Source: Bacillota bacterium (lineage in GTDB: Bacteria > Bacillota_C > Negativicutes > JAEYSJ01). From it: 64,000 bases of DNA. Position numbers and translations under genes: made by a program. Location of the stretch: the NCBI GenBank assembly GCA_023434855.1, contig JAEYSJ010000399.1, forward strand, positions 1 through 64,000. The letters are read 5' to 3'. Within the stretch, counting starts at the first letter, position 1, and each line of letters begins with the position of its first letter. Below are positions 1-9,534 of this stretch, piece after piece. The notes under the pieces were generated by a model. That model did not search any database and was not told the DNA's origin. It worked only from the letters and a program-made list of their open reading frames with translations.

Positions 1-371
1 ATTACCGGTGTTTTAACTGATGACAGCCGTTCTAAAATATAACGCTCGCCGGAACCCATTTCTTCATTTGCATCCACAACAAATAAAATAACATCAACTT
101 CCCGCAGCGTATTTTCCGCTGTATGCACCATGTATTCACCCAACTTATGCTTGGGCTTGTGTATTCCCGGAGTGTCTATAAACAAAATCTGGGCGTCGTC
201 TTGCGATAATACACATAAAATTTTATTACGCGTAGTTTGCGGTTTATCTGACATTATCACTACTTTCTGTCCAATCAAACTATTAACCAAAGTTGATTTA
301 CCAACATTAGGCCGGCCAATTACAGCCACAAAACCAGATTTATAGTCTGTCGAGCACGAGGAACTCCGCAT
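1..371 (-). CDS. era: GTPase Era, N-terminal part (runs off the left edge)
   Basis: Era is a GTPase that binds the 3' end of 16S rRNA and helps mature the 30S subunit. Only the first ~123 residues lie in the window. The P-loop GRPNVGKST is at residues 19-27, followed by the switch region [10 protein letters not shown] and the G3 motif [10 protein letters not shown]. The ATG at 371 has GGAG about ten bases upstream and shares one base with the stop codon of cdd (TAATG), which implies translational coupling. The C-terminal KH domain is outside the window. Identity is secure from the motifs and from the ybeY-dgkA-cdd-era order. Confidence 0.95.
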   Translation of the reverse strand, partial: MRSSSCSTDYKSGFVAVIGRPNVGKSTLVNSLIGQKVVIMSDKPQTTRNKILCVLSQDDAQILFIDTPGIHKPKHKLGEYMVHTAENTLREVDVILFVVDANEEMGSGERYILERLSSVKTPV

Positions 372-784
372 TATAATCCATCTCCTACCAAATCTGTTTT
401 AGTAAAGGAATAAGGCAATAATTCTTCTAGTGATGCGATATTTTGTTCACCATGGGTATTACACATGATTACCTTATTGATGCGAAATTCAGCCATCACC
501 TGACGACATGCACCGCAGGGAGCAACCGGGCGCGGCGTATCAGCAACAACGGCTAAAGCCACTAAAAACTGTTCTCCTTCCGAAACAGCCTTAAATACGG
601 CTGTTCTTTCAGCACAATTGGATAATCCATAAGAAGCATTTTCTACATTGCAGCCTGAATAAATCCGACCACTTTTACCTAAAACCGCGGCACCGACCCT
701 AAATTGGGAATAGGGTGCATAGGCGTGCTCTCTCGCCGCCTGGGCCGCCATAATTAACTTATCTTTTTCAATAATTTCTTTCAA
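371..784 (-). CDS. cdd: Cytidine deaminase
   Basis: Homotetrameric zinc cytidine deaminase of pyrimidine salvage, converting cytidine and deoxycytidine to uridine forms. The 137 aa length is normal. The zinc/catalytic motif CAERTAVF lies near residue 56 and the second zinc motif PCGACRQ near residue 91. The start is a TTG at 784 with AAGGGGG nine bases upstream; no in-frame ATG fits better. It follows dgkA with a 15-base gap and overlaps era by one base, so it sits in the conserved pgpH-ybeY-dgkA-cdd-era operon. Confidence 0.95.
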   Translation of the reverse strand: MKEIIEKDKLIMAAQAAREHAYAPYSQFRVGAAVLGKSGRIYSGCNVENASYGLSNCAERTAVFKAVSEGEQFLVALAVVADTPRPVAPCGACRQVMAEFRINKVIMCNTHGEQNIASLEELLPYSFTKTDLVGDGL

Positions 785-799
785 ATAACATGTCCCCCT

Positions 800-1156
800 T
801 CAACCAAACAATTTGGGGAAAAACAGAATATAACCGACAACTAATGATGCTAACGCTGTAAGCAGTACTGCGCCGGCGGCAATATGTTTTGCAATCCTGG
901 CTATTGGATGAAATTCAGGAGAAATCAAATCCACTACCGCTTCTATTGCTGTATTGAACATTTCAGCCACCAATACACAAACACTTGTTAATATAAGTAT
1001 TAATAGCTCCAACTTTTCTAGTTTTACCCACCAGGCTAAGAATCCGGCTAACAAGGCAGCTGCAATATTAATTTGTATATTTCTTTCAAAAACTACACAG
1101 TGAGCAATTCCCAAAAATGCATCCCGCAAAGAGTAAATAAAGGATTGTTTTTTCAT
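800..1156 (-). CDS. dgkA: Diacylglycerol/undecaprenol kinase
   Basis: Small integral membrane lipid kinase of the DgkA family. In Gram-positive bacteria this family phosphorylates undecaprenol (recycling of the cell-wall carrier) as well as diacylglycerol. The 118 aa protein has three hydrophobic segments (about residues 31-45, 50-65 and 92-113) and the family signature around residues 64-73 (AEMFNTAIEAVVD) with the conserved Glu/Asn residues. The ATG at 1156 lies 12 bases after the ybeY stop codon, and its GGAAG ribosome site overlaps that stop. Confidence 0.93.
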   Translation of the reverse strand: MKKQSFIYSLRDAFLGIAHCVVFERNIQINIAAALLAGFLAWWVKLEKLELLILILTSVCVLVAEMFNTAIEAVVDLISPEFHPIARIAKHIAAGAVLLTALASLVVGYILFFPKLFG

Positions 1157-1167
1157 GACATACTATT

Positions 1168-1635
1168 CTACTTCCGGACGATATCTAATAAAGTCAGCAC
1201 ATGTTCTTCTTCGGTTCGCATTTCACGTTGCTCTTCTGCTGTGTCATGATCATATCCTAAAAGATGCAGCATCCCATGAATAGTCAAATAAGCCAGTTCC
1301 CGCTCCAAGGCATGACCAAATTCCTCCGCCTGCCGCATAGCTGTCTCCAGGGAAATAACGATGTCTCCCAAAAGATTCTCATCCGGCCCATCAACAATAA
1401 CAGGTTCGTCACCTTCGTTCAGGGCAAAAGACAATACGTCGGTAGCGCAATCTTTACCGCGATATTGTTTATTCAAATGGTGGATATATTCATCATCAGC
1501 CAGAACTAAACTAACTTCAGTGTGCGGTTCAATTCCATATACTTCAGCCGTCTTTTTTAGTACCGAAATTACCGTTTGTTCCATTTGCGGCGTTAATGTC
1601 ATCTTTTCCTGGGCATTGCTTATGACTATTTCCAT
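1168..1635 (-). CDS. ybeY: Endoribonuclease YbeY (rRNA maturation factor)
   Basis: Zinc-dependent endoribonuclease involved in 16S rRNA 3'-end maturation and ribosome quality control. The 155 aa protein carries the metal motif HGMLHLLGYDH near residue 119 and the family block RGKDCATDVLSFAL near residue 59. The ATG at 1635 is preceded by GAGGAG ten bases upstream. This start lies 92 bases inside the 3' end of pgpH, in another frame, which is an unusually long overlap in this operon. Confidence 0.95.
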   Translation of the reverse strand: MEIVISNAQEKMTLTPQMEQTVISVLKKTAEVYGIEPHTEVSLVLADDEYIHHLNKQYRGKDCATDVLSFALNEGDEPVIVDGPDENLLGDIVISLETAMRQAEEFGHALERELAYLTIHGMLHLLGYDHDTAEEQREMRTEEEHVLTLLDIVRK

Positions 1636-3739
1636 TTTTAAGCTTTCTCCTCTCCAGTTCCTTTAAAGCCTCTGGATATTCAATTCTGGTATGGAACATA
1701 CTGCTTAATACTCTAATAAATACATCGCCAATTACATTAAGATCTTTAAGCGTTAAATTACAATCATCCAATTGTCCGTCCTGCAGACGTTCCCGGATAA
1801 GTTTGCGAACCATTGCTTCAATACGATTGACATTTGGTTTTGCTATTGAGCGGACAGCTGCTTCACAGGCATCTGCCAACATTATCAGAGCTGCTTCCTT
1901 TGTCTGCGGCCGCGGCCCTTCGTAACGAAAATCTGCTTCAATAATACATTCGCTGTGTTCATTCTCGGTAGCTCTTTTATAAAAATAAGAAACAAGGGTT
2001 GTGCCATGATGTTGCTGAATAATATCGATAATAACCTGGGGAATACCGTAATCCCGGCATAAATCAATTCCATCCTTAATATGCGATGTCACAATTAAGG
2101 TGCTTAACGAAGGAGCAATTCTATCATGAGGATTTTCCGTTCCTATTTGATTTTCAATAAAAAAGTAGGGCCTTTTGATTTTACCGATATCATGATAGTA
2201 AGCACCTACCCGCACGGCAACCGGGTCGGCACCAACAGTATCTGCGGCTGTTTCAGCTAAATTACCCACAAGCACACTATGATGATATGTGCCTGGCGCA
2301 TCAAGCAATAACCGCTGCAGCAAGGGGTGATTTGGTTTTGCCAAATCCAGCAGCTTAATCGGGGTGGTAATATTAAAGGTATGCTCTAAGTATGGCAGCA
2401 ATCCGGTAGTAATTACTGCCGAGGCAATCCCGCCAAATGCCCCAAGCATGCCCTGCATTAAAATTTGCGTATTATTTACTTGCTCGATAAAACCAGTTGA
2501 ACCGATAACGAGAAAATTAATAGCGGCCACCCATACACCTGTTTTGGTTAAACTATATCCATGAGACATTTTAGATACATTATATACTCCCACCATACTG
2601 CCAATCAGGGCCGCTGCAACTGCACGCAAATCATGGTCTACTATGACCCCGAAAAGCATCGCTAAGGCCACGCTGACTAATACCCCTACACGTGTGTCTA
2701 TCAGTATTGCAGTCAGCAAAGCTCCTGCAGCTATTGGGGCTGCAAAATCAGAGTAATAATGAGCAGCCTTCCCTAAAAGCAATGTGGTTAAAATAATCAA
2801 ACCCATCAACACTAATTGCAAATCATTATCAAATATTGAAGGAGCAAATTTATATAAGTACCCTAATATGACAGCCATAATAATCAATACAAATATAGTA
2901 AGACCAAAAATACGCACTTCACTTACTTGGCCTTTGTACAGGCCAAGTTCTTCCATTGCACGAATTTGATCAACGGTTACCACATCACCACGTTGAACTA
3001 ATACCTGCCCTTTTTTTACCGTCTCACGTACCGGCTCCATACTATTTAAGACCGCTTTTTTGCGGCTTTCCATTTCCTGCCAATTTAATTTAAAATTTGC
3101 TCTGAGCAAAGGCTGCGTAACTCCGGCGACTGCTGCTTCAATATTGCTGCCTAAGCCCAAATCTTCAATTTCAATGACAATATTTTTTTTGGCAGTATCC
3201 AGCTCGTCTTCCCGTATACCTCGCTGAAAATATTTGCGTAAAATTGCCCGGGACTGCTCCTCGGCTTTGGCCAGGCCTGCATCATCAAGGGTAGCAATAC
3301 CCTGTAGCGCAGCATTAGCTAATGAATACTGCTGCAAAGCATCTTGTAACTTTTCCACTTTTTCTTCATGGGAAGTTAGCGTTTTGTCTGCTTTAACCGT
3401 ACGGGCAATGCCGAAAATTGTAGTAACACTTTCTTCTGCTTTAGTCATAACCGCCATATCAAGATCGTAGGCATTTGTCACACTGGCCAGCACTTCATCT
3501 TCCAGCTTTTTCGTTTTAGCGGTATTTTCATAGGAAACGGTGCGTGGCGCTATGATATCCCGGTCGCTTACCTGTCCAACCTGGAAAGATACTTTATCAG
3601 GAATAAAGTCAGCTGATAAAATAATCATGAATAAGAAAAAAAAGGCCAAGCCAAGCACAATACGACGAGCAACAGGCCTGGCATATATACTTGTTGGCTG
3701 TATGAGAAAATTACGCAATTTATTATTCAGTGATAGCAT
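1544..3739 (-). CDS. pgpH: PgpH/YqfF family 7TM-HD phosphodiesterase
   Basis: Membrane phosphodiesterase of the 7TMR-HD family; characterised members (Listeria PgpH) hydrolyse cyclic di-AMP. About 731 aa: an N-terminal transmembrane helix, a large extracellular domain to ~residue 275, a block of seven hydrophobic helices, then a cytosolic HD domain with YYHDIGKIKRPYFF near residue 515 and a downstream HH dyad (QQHHGTT). I chose the ATG at 3739 because GGAG stands ten bases before it; the upstream in-frame ATG at 3757 has no ribosome site. The C-terminal tail is a poorly conserved Lys/Asn/Gly-rich stretch that overlaps ybeY by 92 bases. Substrate is inferred from the family. Confidence 0.9.
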   Translation of the reverse strand: MLSLNNKLRNFLIQPTSIYARPVARRIVLGLAFFFLFMIILSADFIPDKVSFQVGQVSDRDIIAPRTVSYENTAKTKKLEDEVLASVTNAYDLDMAVMTKAEESVTTIFGIARTVKADKTLTSHEEKVEKLQDALQQYSLANAALQGIATLDDAGLAKAEEQSRAILRKYFQRGIREDELDTAKKNIVIEIEDLGLGSNIEAAVAGVTQPLLRANFKLNWQEMESRKKAVLNSMEPVRETVKKGQVLVQRGDVVTVDQIRAMEELGLYKGQVSEVRIFGLTIFVLIIMAVILGYLYKFAPSIFDNDLQLVLMGLIILTTLLLGKAAHYYSDFAAPIAAGALLTAILIDTRVGVLVSVALAMLFGVIVDHDLRAVAAALIGSMVGVYNVSKMSHGYSLTKTGVWVAAINFLVIGSTGFIEQVNNTQILMQGMLGAFGGIASAVITTGLLPYLEHTFNITTPIKLLDLAKPNHPLLQRLLLDAPGTYHHSVLVGNLAETAADTVGADPVAVRVGAYYHDIGKIKRPYFFIENQIGTENPHDRIAPSLSTLIVTSHIKDGIDLCRDYGIPQVIIDIIQQHHGTTLVSYFYKRATENEHSECIIEADFRYEGPRPQTKEAALIMLADACEAAVRSIAKPNVNRIEAMVRKLIRERLQDGQLDDCNLTLKDLNVIGDVFIRVLSSMFHTRIEYPEALKELERRKLKNGNSHKQCPGKDDINAANGTNGNFGTKKDG

Positions 3740-3762
3740 TAATTTTTCACTCCACATCAGAG

Positions 3763-3919
3763 ACTGTTACAAAGCACCCATCTACATCGTTGCTCATCAG
3801 CCGCCTGGTTAGGCTCACAAAATAGGTACGCACTTATTGAGCGGCTTCTCGGGCGCCTGGCTTCCGGGCATTTTGTAACAGTTTAAAATTTTTAAGGAAA
3901 GTATGTTTTTCAATACACT
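3763..3919. repeat. Long palindromic intergenic element, family A copy 1
   Basis: Terminal inverted repeats ACTGTTACAAA (3763) and TTTTGTAACAGT (to 3883) enclose a ~120-base imperfect palindrome. Next to the right end is the side module also seen in the other family A copies: TTAAGGAAAGTATG followed by a small inverted repeat ending near 3919. It fills the gap between pgpH and phoH. It resembles a MITE-like element; no transposase is encoded. Confidence 0.75.
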
Positions 3920-3928
3920 ATCAGGTCA

Positions 3929-4909
3929 TCATTTTTGTTCATATCTTTCGTATGCTTTAATGATTTGACCGACAATCTCATGTCTGACAACATCGCTCTC
4001 ATTTAAATGCACCACCAGGATACCTTTGATATTATCAAATACCTCTTGTGCGTGTTTTAGCCCGGAAACACTGTTTTGCGGCAAATCTATTTGGGTAATA
4101 TCGCCGGTTATTACCATTTTGGAGCCGAATCCCAGCCTGGTTAAAAACATTTTCATTTGCTGGGAGGTAGTATTTTGCGCTTCATCTAAAATTATAAATG
4201 AATCATTTAAAGTCCGTCCCCGCATGTAGGCAAGGGGCGCCACCTCAATAATACTCTTGGCCAGATATTTCTGCACAGTTTCTCCGCCTAAAATATCATG
4301 CAAAGCATCATATAACGGTCTGAGATACGGATCTACCTTTTCTTGTAGATCCCCTGGTAAAAAGCCTAATTTTTCACCCGCTTCTACCGCCGGTCTGGTT
4401 AATATAATACGTTCTACTTCTTTATTCTTTAAGGAAAAAACTGCCATAGCTACAGCAAGATAAGTTTTCCCTGTTCCTGCCGGTCCTATTCCGAAGGTAA
4501 TATAATTGTTTCTGATGGCTTCAAGATAAACCCGTTGTCCCAAAGTTTTTGGTTTTATGTGCCGGCCGCGGGCTGTAACTAATACGGTATCGGCAAACAT
4601 CTGATGCAGGTATTCGTCACGGCCCTCTTTAAGCATGCGAATGCTATATGACACATCATGGGTAGTAATACTATTTCCTTCACGATGCAAATGTAAGAGT
4701 CCCATAAATAACTTAATTAATTTTTCAACTTCAGACTGCTCCCCGGTAATTACAATCTCATCGCCTCTTGTTGTAACTTTACTGCTAAATTGTTCGCTTA
4801 TAATACCCAGATATTCGTCATTACGGCCTAGAACGGCTGTAGCTTCATGGTTATCAAATATTTTGATACGTTTTTCAGTATTGTTGCCCGTAGTATTTTG
4901 TAACTGCAA
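3929..4909 (-). CDS. phoH: PhoH-like ATPase
   Basis: PhoH/YbeZ-family P-loop ATPase, thought to act in RNA metabolism together with YbeY, its neighbour here. The 326 aa protein has an N-terminal KH-like region, a Walker A motif GPAGTGKTYLA near residue 140 and a Walker B-type block FIILDEAQNTT near residue 240. The start is TTG at 4909 with GGAGG nine bases upstream; the ribosome site overlaps the end of yqfD. The usual yqfD-phoH-pgpH-ybeY order is kept, apart from the palindrome inserted downstream. Confidence 0.93.
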   Translation of the reverse strand: MQLQNTTGNNTEKRIKIFDNHEATAVLGRNDEYLGIISEQFSSKVTTRGDEIVITGEQSEVEKLIKLFMGLLHLHREGNSITTHDVSYSIRMLKEGRDEYLHQMFADTVLVTARGRHIKPKTLGQRVYLEAIRNNYITFGIGPAGTGKTYLAVAMAVFSLKNKEVERIILTRPAVEAGEKLGFLPGDLQEKVDPYLRPLYDALHDILGGETVQKYLAKSIIEVAPLAYMRGRTLNDSFIILDEAQNTTSQQMKMFLTRLGFGSKMVITGDITQIDLPQNSVSGLKHAQEVFDNIKGILVVHLNESDVVRHEIVGQIIKAYERYEQK

Positions 4910-4922
4910 AGAGAGTTGCCTC

Positions 4923-6143
4923 CTATTGGTTGGTAATATTTACACTTTGCCCGATATCTTCGATTGCTTCAACGCTTACTTTAATACGGACAAGGTTTGG
5001 TTCAATCGTCTTAATAATTTCCACATTACGTGATAATATATTCGCCGTTTCCGGAATTAGCGATTGTACCGTCGTTAGCGCCCTTGCCCTGGCCTCTTCA
5101 CGCGCTTCATCTACGGTGATTGTTACCATTTTGGCGGTTAGTTCGTGATATATACTTATAGTAGATTCGACAGCAACTTCACTATTCCTCCAGTTTAAAA
5201 GCTTTTTATGAATTACCTCAGTTTCAAAAATAGGATACGGTTGTTCAGACGCTTTTTTTAAAGAAATATTAAAATCTCCTATTTTTAGCATAATACCAAT
5301 TTCCTGCTGCCCGGTGTGTTCATATATTGTATGTACCAGCTCATCCTCACCATAGCCTTCATACCATACTCTTGCTTTTACTATCCCGTTTGCCTTAACT
5401 AATTGCGGCGGCAGTGCCGGTGGTAACGGCTGTCCTAATTCATTTAGTGTAACCGGCTGGGTCACAGTACCCTTAATTAATAAATCCCCCCGTTTTACAG
5501 TATCATTCTTTTTTACATTAGGCTGCCCGGCAAGAGCAATAATTTCTGTGATAACACCGTCTTTTACAGCTACTATATCAGCCGGGGTTTTATCTTCCTG
5601 TTTGGGCATGGTTTTTTCCACTACATCAATTACTGCCCTGGTTCCTGTAAAATTTATACTGACCCAGGCAATCTCAGGTACATTTAATAATATTTCATTT
5701 TCAATTTTTTTACCGTTTACGCTGGTTCTTAGAATACCCGGTTTAAGACCATTCTGATAAGCAATTTGTTTAATTATATCAGCAGGCAAAGTTTTTACGC
5801 CGATAACATCGACAAACCAGATATAGGAAACTAATATGTTCAGGATAATAAGAAATATTATTGCTCCTGTTATCAGCATTTTACGACGCTTGACTCTTTT
5901 TATTGCGAAAGGTAAACCACTGTGACTTATTACCTTAACTCTCATGCCGCTTTTTTTAACCAAAGGTCTTATCTTAAAAAAATCATTTAATCGCATACAA
6001 GCATAAAAGTTGTCTTTTGATTTTGTGATACCCCATAATAAAATATGATGAGAAATACAAAGATTAATTAGTTTTTCCGGCATTGGACCTGTTATGCGCA
6101 CTACGACTGAACCTTTAATATAATTAATAATATTACGTGTCAT
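4923..6143 (-). CDS. yqfD: Sporulation protein YqfD
   Basis: YqfD is a membrane protein made in the mother cell during sporulation in Bacillota (stage IV type). The 406 aa protein has one hydrophobic segment near residues 88-110 (MLITGAIIFLIILNILVSY) and a large extracytoplasmic C-terminal part. Its ATG at 6143 follows GGGGGA and overlaps the end of yqfC by 11 bases, so the two are translationally coupled. It ends 13 bases before phoH. Its biochemical function is not known. Confidence 0.9.
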   Translation of the reverse strand: MTRNIINYIKGSVVVRITGPMPEKLINLCISHHILLWGITKSKDNFYACMRLNDFFKIRPLVKKSGMRVKVISHSGLPFAIKRVKRRKMLITGAIIFLIILNILVSYIWFVDVIGVKTLPADIIKQIAYQNGLKPGILRTSVNGKKIENEILLNVPEIAWVSINFTGTRAVIDVVEKTMPKQEDKTPADIVAVKDGVITEIIALAGQPNVKKNDTVKRGDLLIKGTVTQPVTLNELGQPLPPALPPQLVKANGIVKARVWYEGYGEDELVHTIYEHTGQQEIGIMLKIGDFNISLKKASEQPYPIFETEVIHKKLLNWRNSEVAVESTISIYHELTAKMVTITVDEAREEARARALTTVQSLIPETANILSRNVEIIKTIEPNLVRIKVSVEAIEDIGQSVNITNQ

Positions 6144-6411
6144 ATTTTATTTCCCCCACCGTACCTTCAATTAGTATTTGCTCAAGCTGTAGATTACCTA
6201 GAATTAAGTTATTGCCACTAACAACTAATTCCCCTTGATTAAGTTTTATGCGTACAAGTGAGGAAGTGTATTCAATGATACCCTTATGATTTTCAATTAA
6301 CAATTGCTTATTACCCAGCATTGTAATGCGCGGCAAATCCATGACAATATCTTGAGGAATTTCCAACAATCTTGCCAAGTTCTGTAAATGTCCTTTTTTA
6401 CGACGAAGCAT
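6133..6411 (-). CDS. yqfC: Sporulation protein YqfC
   Basis: YqfC is a small (92 aa) sporulation protein that always pairs with YqfD in spore formers. The sequence starts with a basic stretch (MLRRKKGHLQ) and contains the family block PRITMLGNKQLLIENHKGI. The ribosome site AAGGAGGG lies seven bases before the ATG. It is the first gene of the yqfC-yqfD-phoH-pgpH-ybeY-dgkA-cdd-era run. Its precise role is unknown. Confidence 0.9.
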   Translation of the reverse strand: MLRRKKGHLQNLARLLEIPQDIVMDLPRITMLGNKQLLIENHKGIIEYTSSLVRIKLNQGELVVSGNNLILGNLQLEQILIEGTVGEIKYDT

Positions 6412-6460
6412 GCCACTCCCTCCTTCATATAAAAATGTATGCTTGATTCATGCGTTTAAT

Positions 6461-6496
6461 ACAAATAAGCGTGGAAGGTTTTCCACGCTTATTTTA
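6461..6496 (-). terminator. Intrinsic terminator after the HerA-like gene
   Basis: A 13-bp stem (AATAAGCGTGGAA with TTCCACGCTTATT) lies directly downstream of the gene at 6505-8052. The U-tract on the minus strand is weak (TTATTTGTATT), so termination may be partial. Confidence 0.65.
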
Positions 6497-6504
6497 AATA
6501 TTTG

Positions 6505-8052
6505 TTATTGTTGGTATGTCGGCTGTTGCCCAATGTTTGTCACAATTGGAATTTGCAAATTATGACGTTTACTCAAAAAGTCCTCAAATTTGTGAACTTT
6601 CACCGGAGCCGCAAAACGCATATAGTTTGTCGCCAGAATCATTTCACCACAATCGAGATTTTTTATTTCATTACGTTGCTGCAAAATATCTTTACGGGAC
6701 ATAGCTTCTAATTTGCTGCGATCAGCTTTGGAAGCCAGCCCTAAAATAAATAAAGTGTTAAGTTGGGATAATACTTTGTCGGCTAATAGACGCGGCTGCT
6801 GGTCAACTACACACATCCCCAAATTAAATTTTCGTGCTTCACTTACTAAACGGGCAAAAACGTTATTGCTGGTTTGTTCTTTTTTGCCTAAGAAACGATG
6901 TGCTTCTTCTAATACTATTAAAACAGGTTTTACCAGGTTACGCTCAGCATCAGTCTTGTTCGCATAATTGTGCAAAAGTTTTTTCGATAATAAGGTTGAT
7001 AAGGCTTGTTCCCCTACTGGCCCGACATTCTTTAGTTCGATCAATACAATTTTACCTTGTTCCAACTCCTTTAGCATGTGGTTAATGGTGGTTTGCTGTT
7101 CTGTCTTTATATTTAATTCTTGTTCTAAATTCCAGCAAACACTCTTAATTTTGCTAATTGTGCGGGAATTAAATTTTTGTCCGGTACATCCGGCTAACTC
7201 ATCGACAATATCAACCGTATCATACCTGAGCAGATAGTTCATCCAGTTTTCCTGCCATACTGAAGCCAATTTGTAAATAGCATCAAGTTGTGGCTCGGTA
7301 AAACTGGCACAGGCCAAAATATCTTCCGGATCTATTTCGTCAAAGTTGACGGTTAACTTGGATGCATGACTATCCTGCGGATTGGTGTTATATACTGCCA
7401 GGCGGTTAGCTGCACAGGGATGTTTGGACAAATCACTGAAATACTCATTATGAACATCAAAAATCAGCAGCCCATAATTGCCGTTATCAATAACCGAACC
7501 AGCCAACACTTTTACTAGATTACTTTTTCCTGATCCGGTTGTACCAAATACGCCGATATGTTCGGTTATGGCTTTGGAACCGTAAATGCCGACAGGCAAT
7601 TTCATTACGTCCCGACCGCTTTTTAAGAAGCCAATTTCCAAATCGCCTTTCATTTCGGACAACAAAGCACTATCATCATCACTCAGGGTACGCACCTCAC
7701 AGAAAAAGTCAGGACAGGTTTTAGGGTTATGCAAATTCCCCTGATCATTTACATAACACAATTGCTCTGCCATCCCAATCTTTACGGTATGGTTTCCGCC
7801 TAAATAAAAGTCCAGTTCCTCTTGATTCTCCGTTTGTCCATTTTCATCCAGCTTGCTCATTAAATATCCCACGTTATTTAAGCCTGACCAGCGCGATTTC
7901 ACTTTAAAATCATATGCCCTAATATAAAAACGATCACTATTCTTACCTTCAACTACGAGAATATCCCCAAAATCTACATCCTGCTGAGGCGCAACGACAA
8001 ACTCTACATATGTTCCTTTTGCATACGTTAATCGTCCTTTATATTCTGTCAT
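6505..8052 (-). CDS. HerA-like ATP-binding protein (DUF87 type)
   Basis: P-loop ATPase resembling the HerA/FtsK superfamily of DNA-translocating hexamers. The 515 aa protein has an N-terminal beta-barrel-like domain (residues ~1-150), Walker A FGTTGSGKSNLV near residue 178, Walker B VLIVLEEAHRFL near residue 375, and a sensor/arginine region NTLFILGLASKADRS near residue 440. Strong AAGGAGG ribosome site. It is monocistronic between two hairpins; the usual nuclease partner NurA is not adjacent. The cellular role is unknown; resection or genome segregation are family-based guesses. Confidence 0.85.
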   Translation of the reverse strand: MTEYKGRLTYAKGTYVEFVVAPQQDVDFGDILVVEGKNSDRFYIRAYDFKVKSRWSGLNNVGYLMSKLDENGQTENQEELDFYLGGNHTVKIGMAEQLCYVNDQGNLHNPKTCPDFFCEVRTLSDDDSALLSEMKGDLEIGFLKSGRDVMKLPVGIYGSKAITEHIGVFGTTGSGKSNLVKVLAGSVIDNGNYGLLIFDVHNEYFSDLSKHPCAANRLAVYNTNPQDSHASKLTVNFDEIDPEDILACASFTEPQLDAIYKLASVWQENWMNYLLRYDTVDIVDELAGCTGQKFNSRTISKIKSVCWNLEQELNIKTEQQTTINHMLKELEQGKIVLIELKNVGPVGEQALSTLLSKKLLHNYANKTDAERNLVKPVLIVLEEAHRFLGKKEQTSNNVFARLVSEARKFNLGMCVVDQQPRLLADKVLSQLNTLFILGLASKADRSKLEAMSRKDILQQRNEIKNLDCGEMILATNYMRFAAPVKVHKFEDFLSKRHNLQIPIVTNIGQQPTYQQ

Positions 8053-8111
8053 GAATTCTTATCGCCTCCTTCAGCCAGCAGTATTATTTTTTTATTGTGC
8101 ACTAGAATAAT

Positions 8112-8148
8112 AAAAAAAACACAGGTGTTATTTTCCCTGTGTTTTTTT
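8112..8148 (-). terminator. Intrinsic terminator of the floA operon
   Basis: Stem AAAAAACACAGG / CCTGTGTTTTTT with U/A-rich arms lies 10-40 bases downstream of the gene at 8157. It looks bidirectional in composition, but the leftward operon is the natural user. Confidence 0.75.
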
Positions 8149-8156
8149 ATTCATTA

Positions 8157-8507
8157 TCAACGCCTTCTTAATGGTCGATAGGCTCGGGGCGGCTGTAATA
8201 TTTCTGCAAATATTATGCCATTTAGCACTGCATTATTGTCCAGTTTTCCCTGCCACGCAGATTTTTCAGGAGCGCTAGACTGAATGTTTACTGCAGCAGG
8301 CATAGTTACGGTGTTGTTGTTTTTATATATTTGATTGTCGTAATCTACGTAAAATTCAGGAGTATTTTGGACCGGAGATTTTGCGGTTGGTGTTTGTTCA
8401 GGAATTTCCGGATATTCGTATTCCCGTTCAAAATAGCCGCGGCGGCGCAGGAGTTCAGGCACTAAATATAATATTGCCAGTAAAATCAATACTAGTACTA
8501 TCTCCAT
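8157..8507 (-). CDS. Hypothetical membrane-anchored protein downstream of floA
   Basis: I do not recognise a family. The 116 aa protein has an N-terminal hydrophobic helix (residues 2-19, MEIVLVLILLAILYLVPEL), then a basic/acidic linker, a Pro-, Asn- and Gln-rich low-complexity middle, and an Arg-rich end (PPRAYRPLRRR). This suggests one membrane anchor with a soluble tail. It starts eight bases after the floA stop, so it is probably co-transcribed with nfeD and floA and may act with the flotillin system. That role is inferred only from position. Confidence 0.7.
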   Translation of the reverse strand: MEIVLVLILLAILYLVPELLRRRGYFEREYEYPEIPEQTPTAKSPVQNTPEFYVDYDNQIYKNNNTVTMPAAVNIQSSAPEKSAWQGKLDNNAVLNGIIFAEILQPPRAYRPLRRR

Positions 8508-8515
8508 AATATCAC

Positions 8516-9517
8516 CTATTTCTTAACATCCTCGGGCTTGGATGCAGTGGATGCCGGTCCCGCTTTAGCAATTGTTTCCCGCATTTGTGTATCCGCCATA
8601 ACATTATTCATATTATAATAATCCATGACACCCAAACGACCTTCCTGCAAAGCCACTGCCAATGCATGCGGTACTTCGGCTTGAGCTTCCACCACTTTGG
8701 CCTGCATTTCCTGGGTATAAGCTTTCATCTCCTGTTCCTTGGCTACCGCCATTGCGCGCCGCTCTTCCGCTTTAGCCTGGGCAATGCGTTTCTCAGCCTC
8801 TGCCTGATCGGTCAACAGTTGGGCGCCAATATTACGACCAACATCAACATCGGCAATATCGATGGATAAAATCTCGAAAGCTGTACCGGCATCCAGTCCT
8901 TTAGCCAAAACAGTGCGGGAAATATGATCCGGATTGGCAAGAACATCTTTATGATCATGCGATGAACCCACAGTGGTAACAATTCCTTCACCGACCCTGG
9001 CAATAACAGTAGACTCACCTGCACCGCCTACCAAACGGTCAATATTTGCCCGTACCGTAACCCGCGCTTTTATTTTCAATTCGATACCATTCTGGGCTAC
9101 AGCGGACACAACAGGCGTTTCAATTACTTTGGGATTGACGCTCATTTGCACTGCTTCCAGTACATTACGGCCTGCCAGATCAATGGCCGCCGACCGTTCA
9201 AACGGTAATGGAATTTGCGCCCGATGCGCCGCAATCAAAGCATCAATAACCCGGTCCACATTGCCGCCTGCCAAGAAATGTGCTTCCAGTTGATTAACGC
9301 CAACCTGTAACCCAGCCTTGTTGGCTTTAATCAGTGGCAATACGATCTGGGCCGGAGGAACACGGCGGAGTCGCATACCTACTAATGTAAAAATACCCAC
9401 ATGCACACCGGCTGCCATAGCCGAAACCCATAGTCCCAAAGGTACGAAATGCAAAAATACAGTAAGACCGACAATAAACACCAACAAGATAAACAAAGGA
9501 CCAAATAACGTGTACAT
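8516..9517 (-). CDS. floA: Flotillin-like protein FloA
   Basis: Bacterial flotillin (YqfA family), a scaffold of ordered membrane microdomains. The 333 aa protein has an N-terminal hairpin of two hydrophobic segments (residues ~5-25 and 30-45), an SPFH-type domain and an Ala/Glu/Lys-rich coiled coil ([18 protein letters not shown] near residue 235). The ATG at 9517 is preferred because GGGAGG lies eight bases before it; the upstream in-frame TTG at 9523 is only two bases from the same ribosome site. It lies downstream of nfeD, the standard partner. Confidence 0.93.
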   Translation of the reverse strand: MYTLFGPLFILLVFIVGLTVFLHFVPLGLWVSAMAAGVHVGIFTLVGMRLRRVPPAQIVLPLIKANKAGLQVGVNQLEAHFLAGGNVDRVIDALIAAHRAQIPLPFERSAAIDLAGRNVLEAVQMSVNPKVIETPVVSAVAQNGIELKIKARVTVRANIDRLVGGAGESTVIARVGEGIVTTVGSSHDHKDVLANPDHISRTVLAKGLDAGTAFEILSIDIADVDVGRNIGAQLLTDQAEAEKRIAQAKAEERRAMAVAKEQEMKAYTQEMQAKVVEAQAEVPHALAVALQEGRLGVMDYYNMNNVMADTQMRETIAKAGPASTASKPEDVKK

Positions 9518-9534
9518 AATCAATGCCTCCCTAG

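Noticed and set aside
130..345. Plus-strand ORF antisense to era
   Set aside because: The opposite strand encodes Era with all G motifs; the plus-strand ORF is a shadow. The same holds for the many other plus-strand ORFs opposite dnaK, lepA, thrS, ffh, the chaperonin and others.
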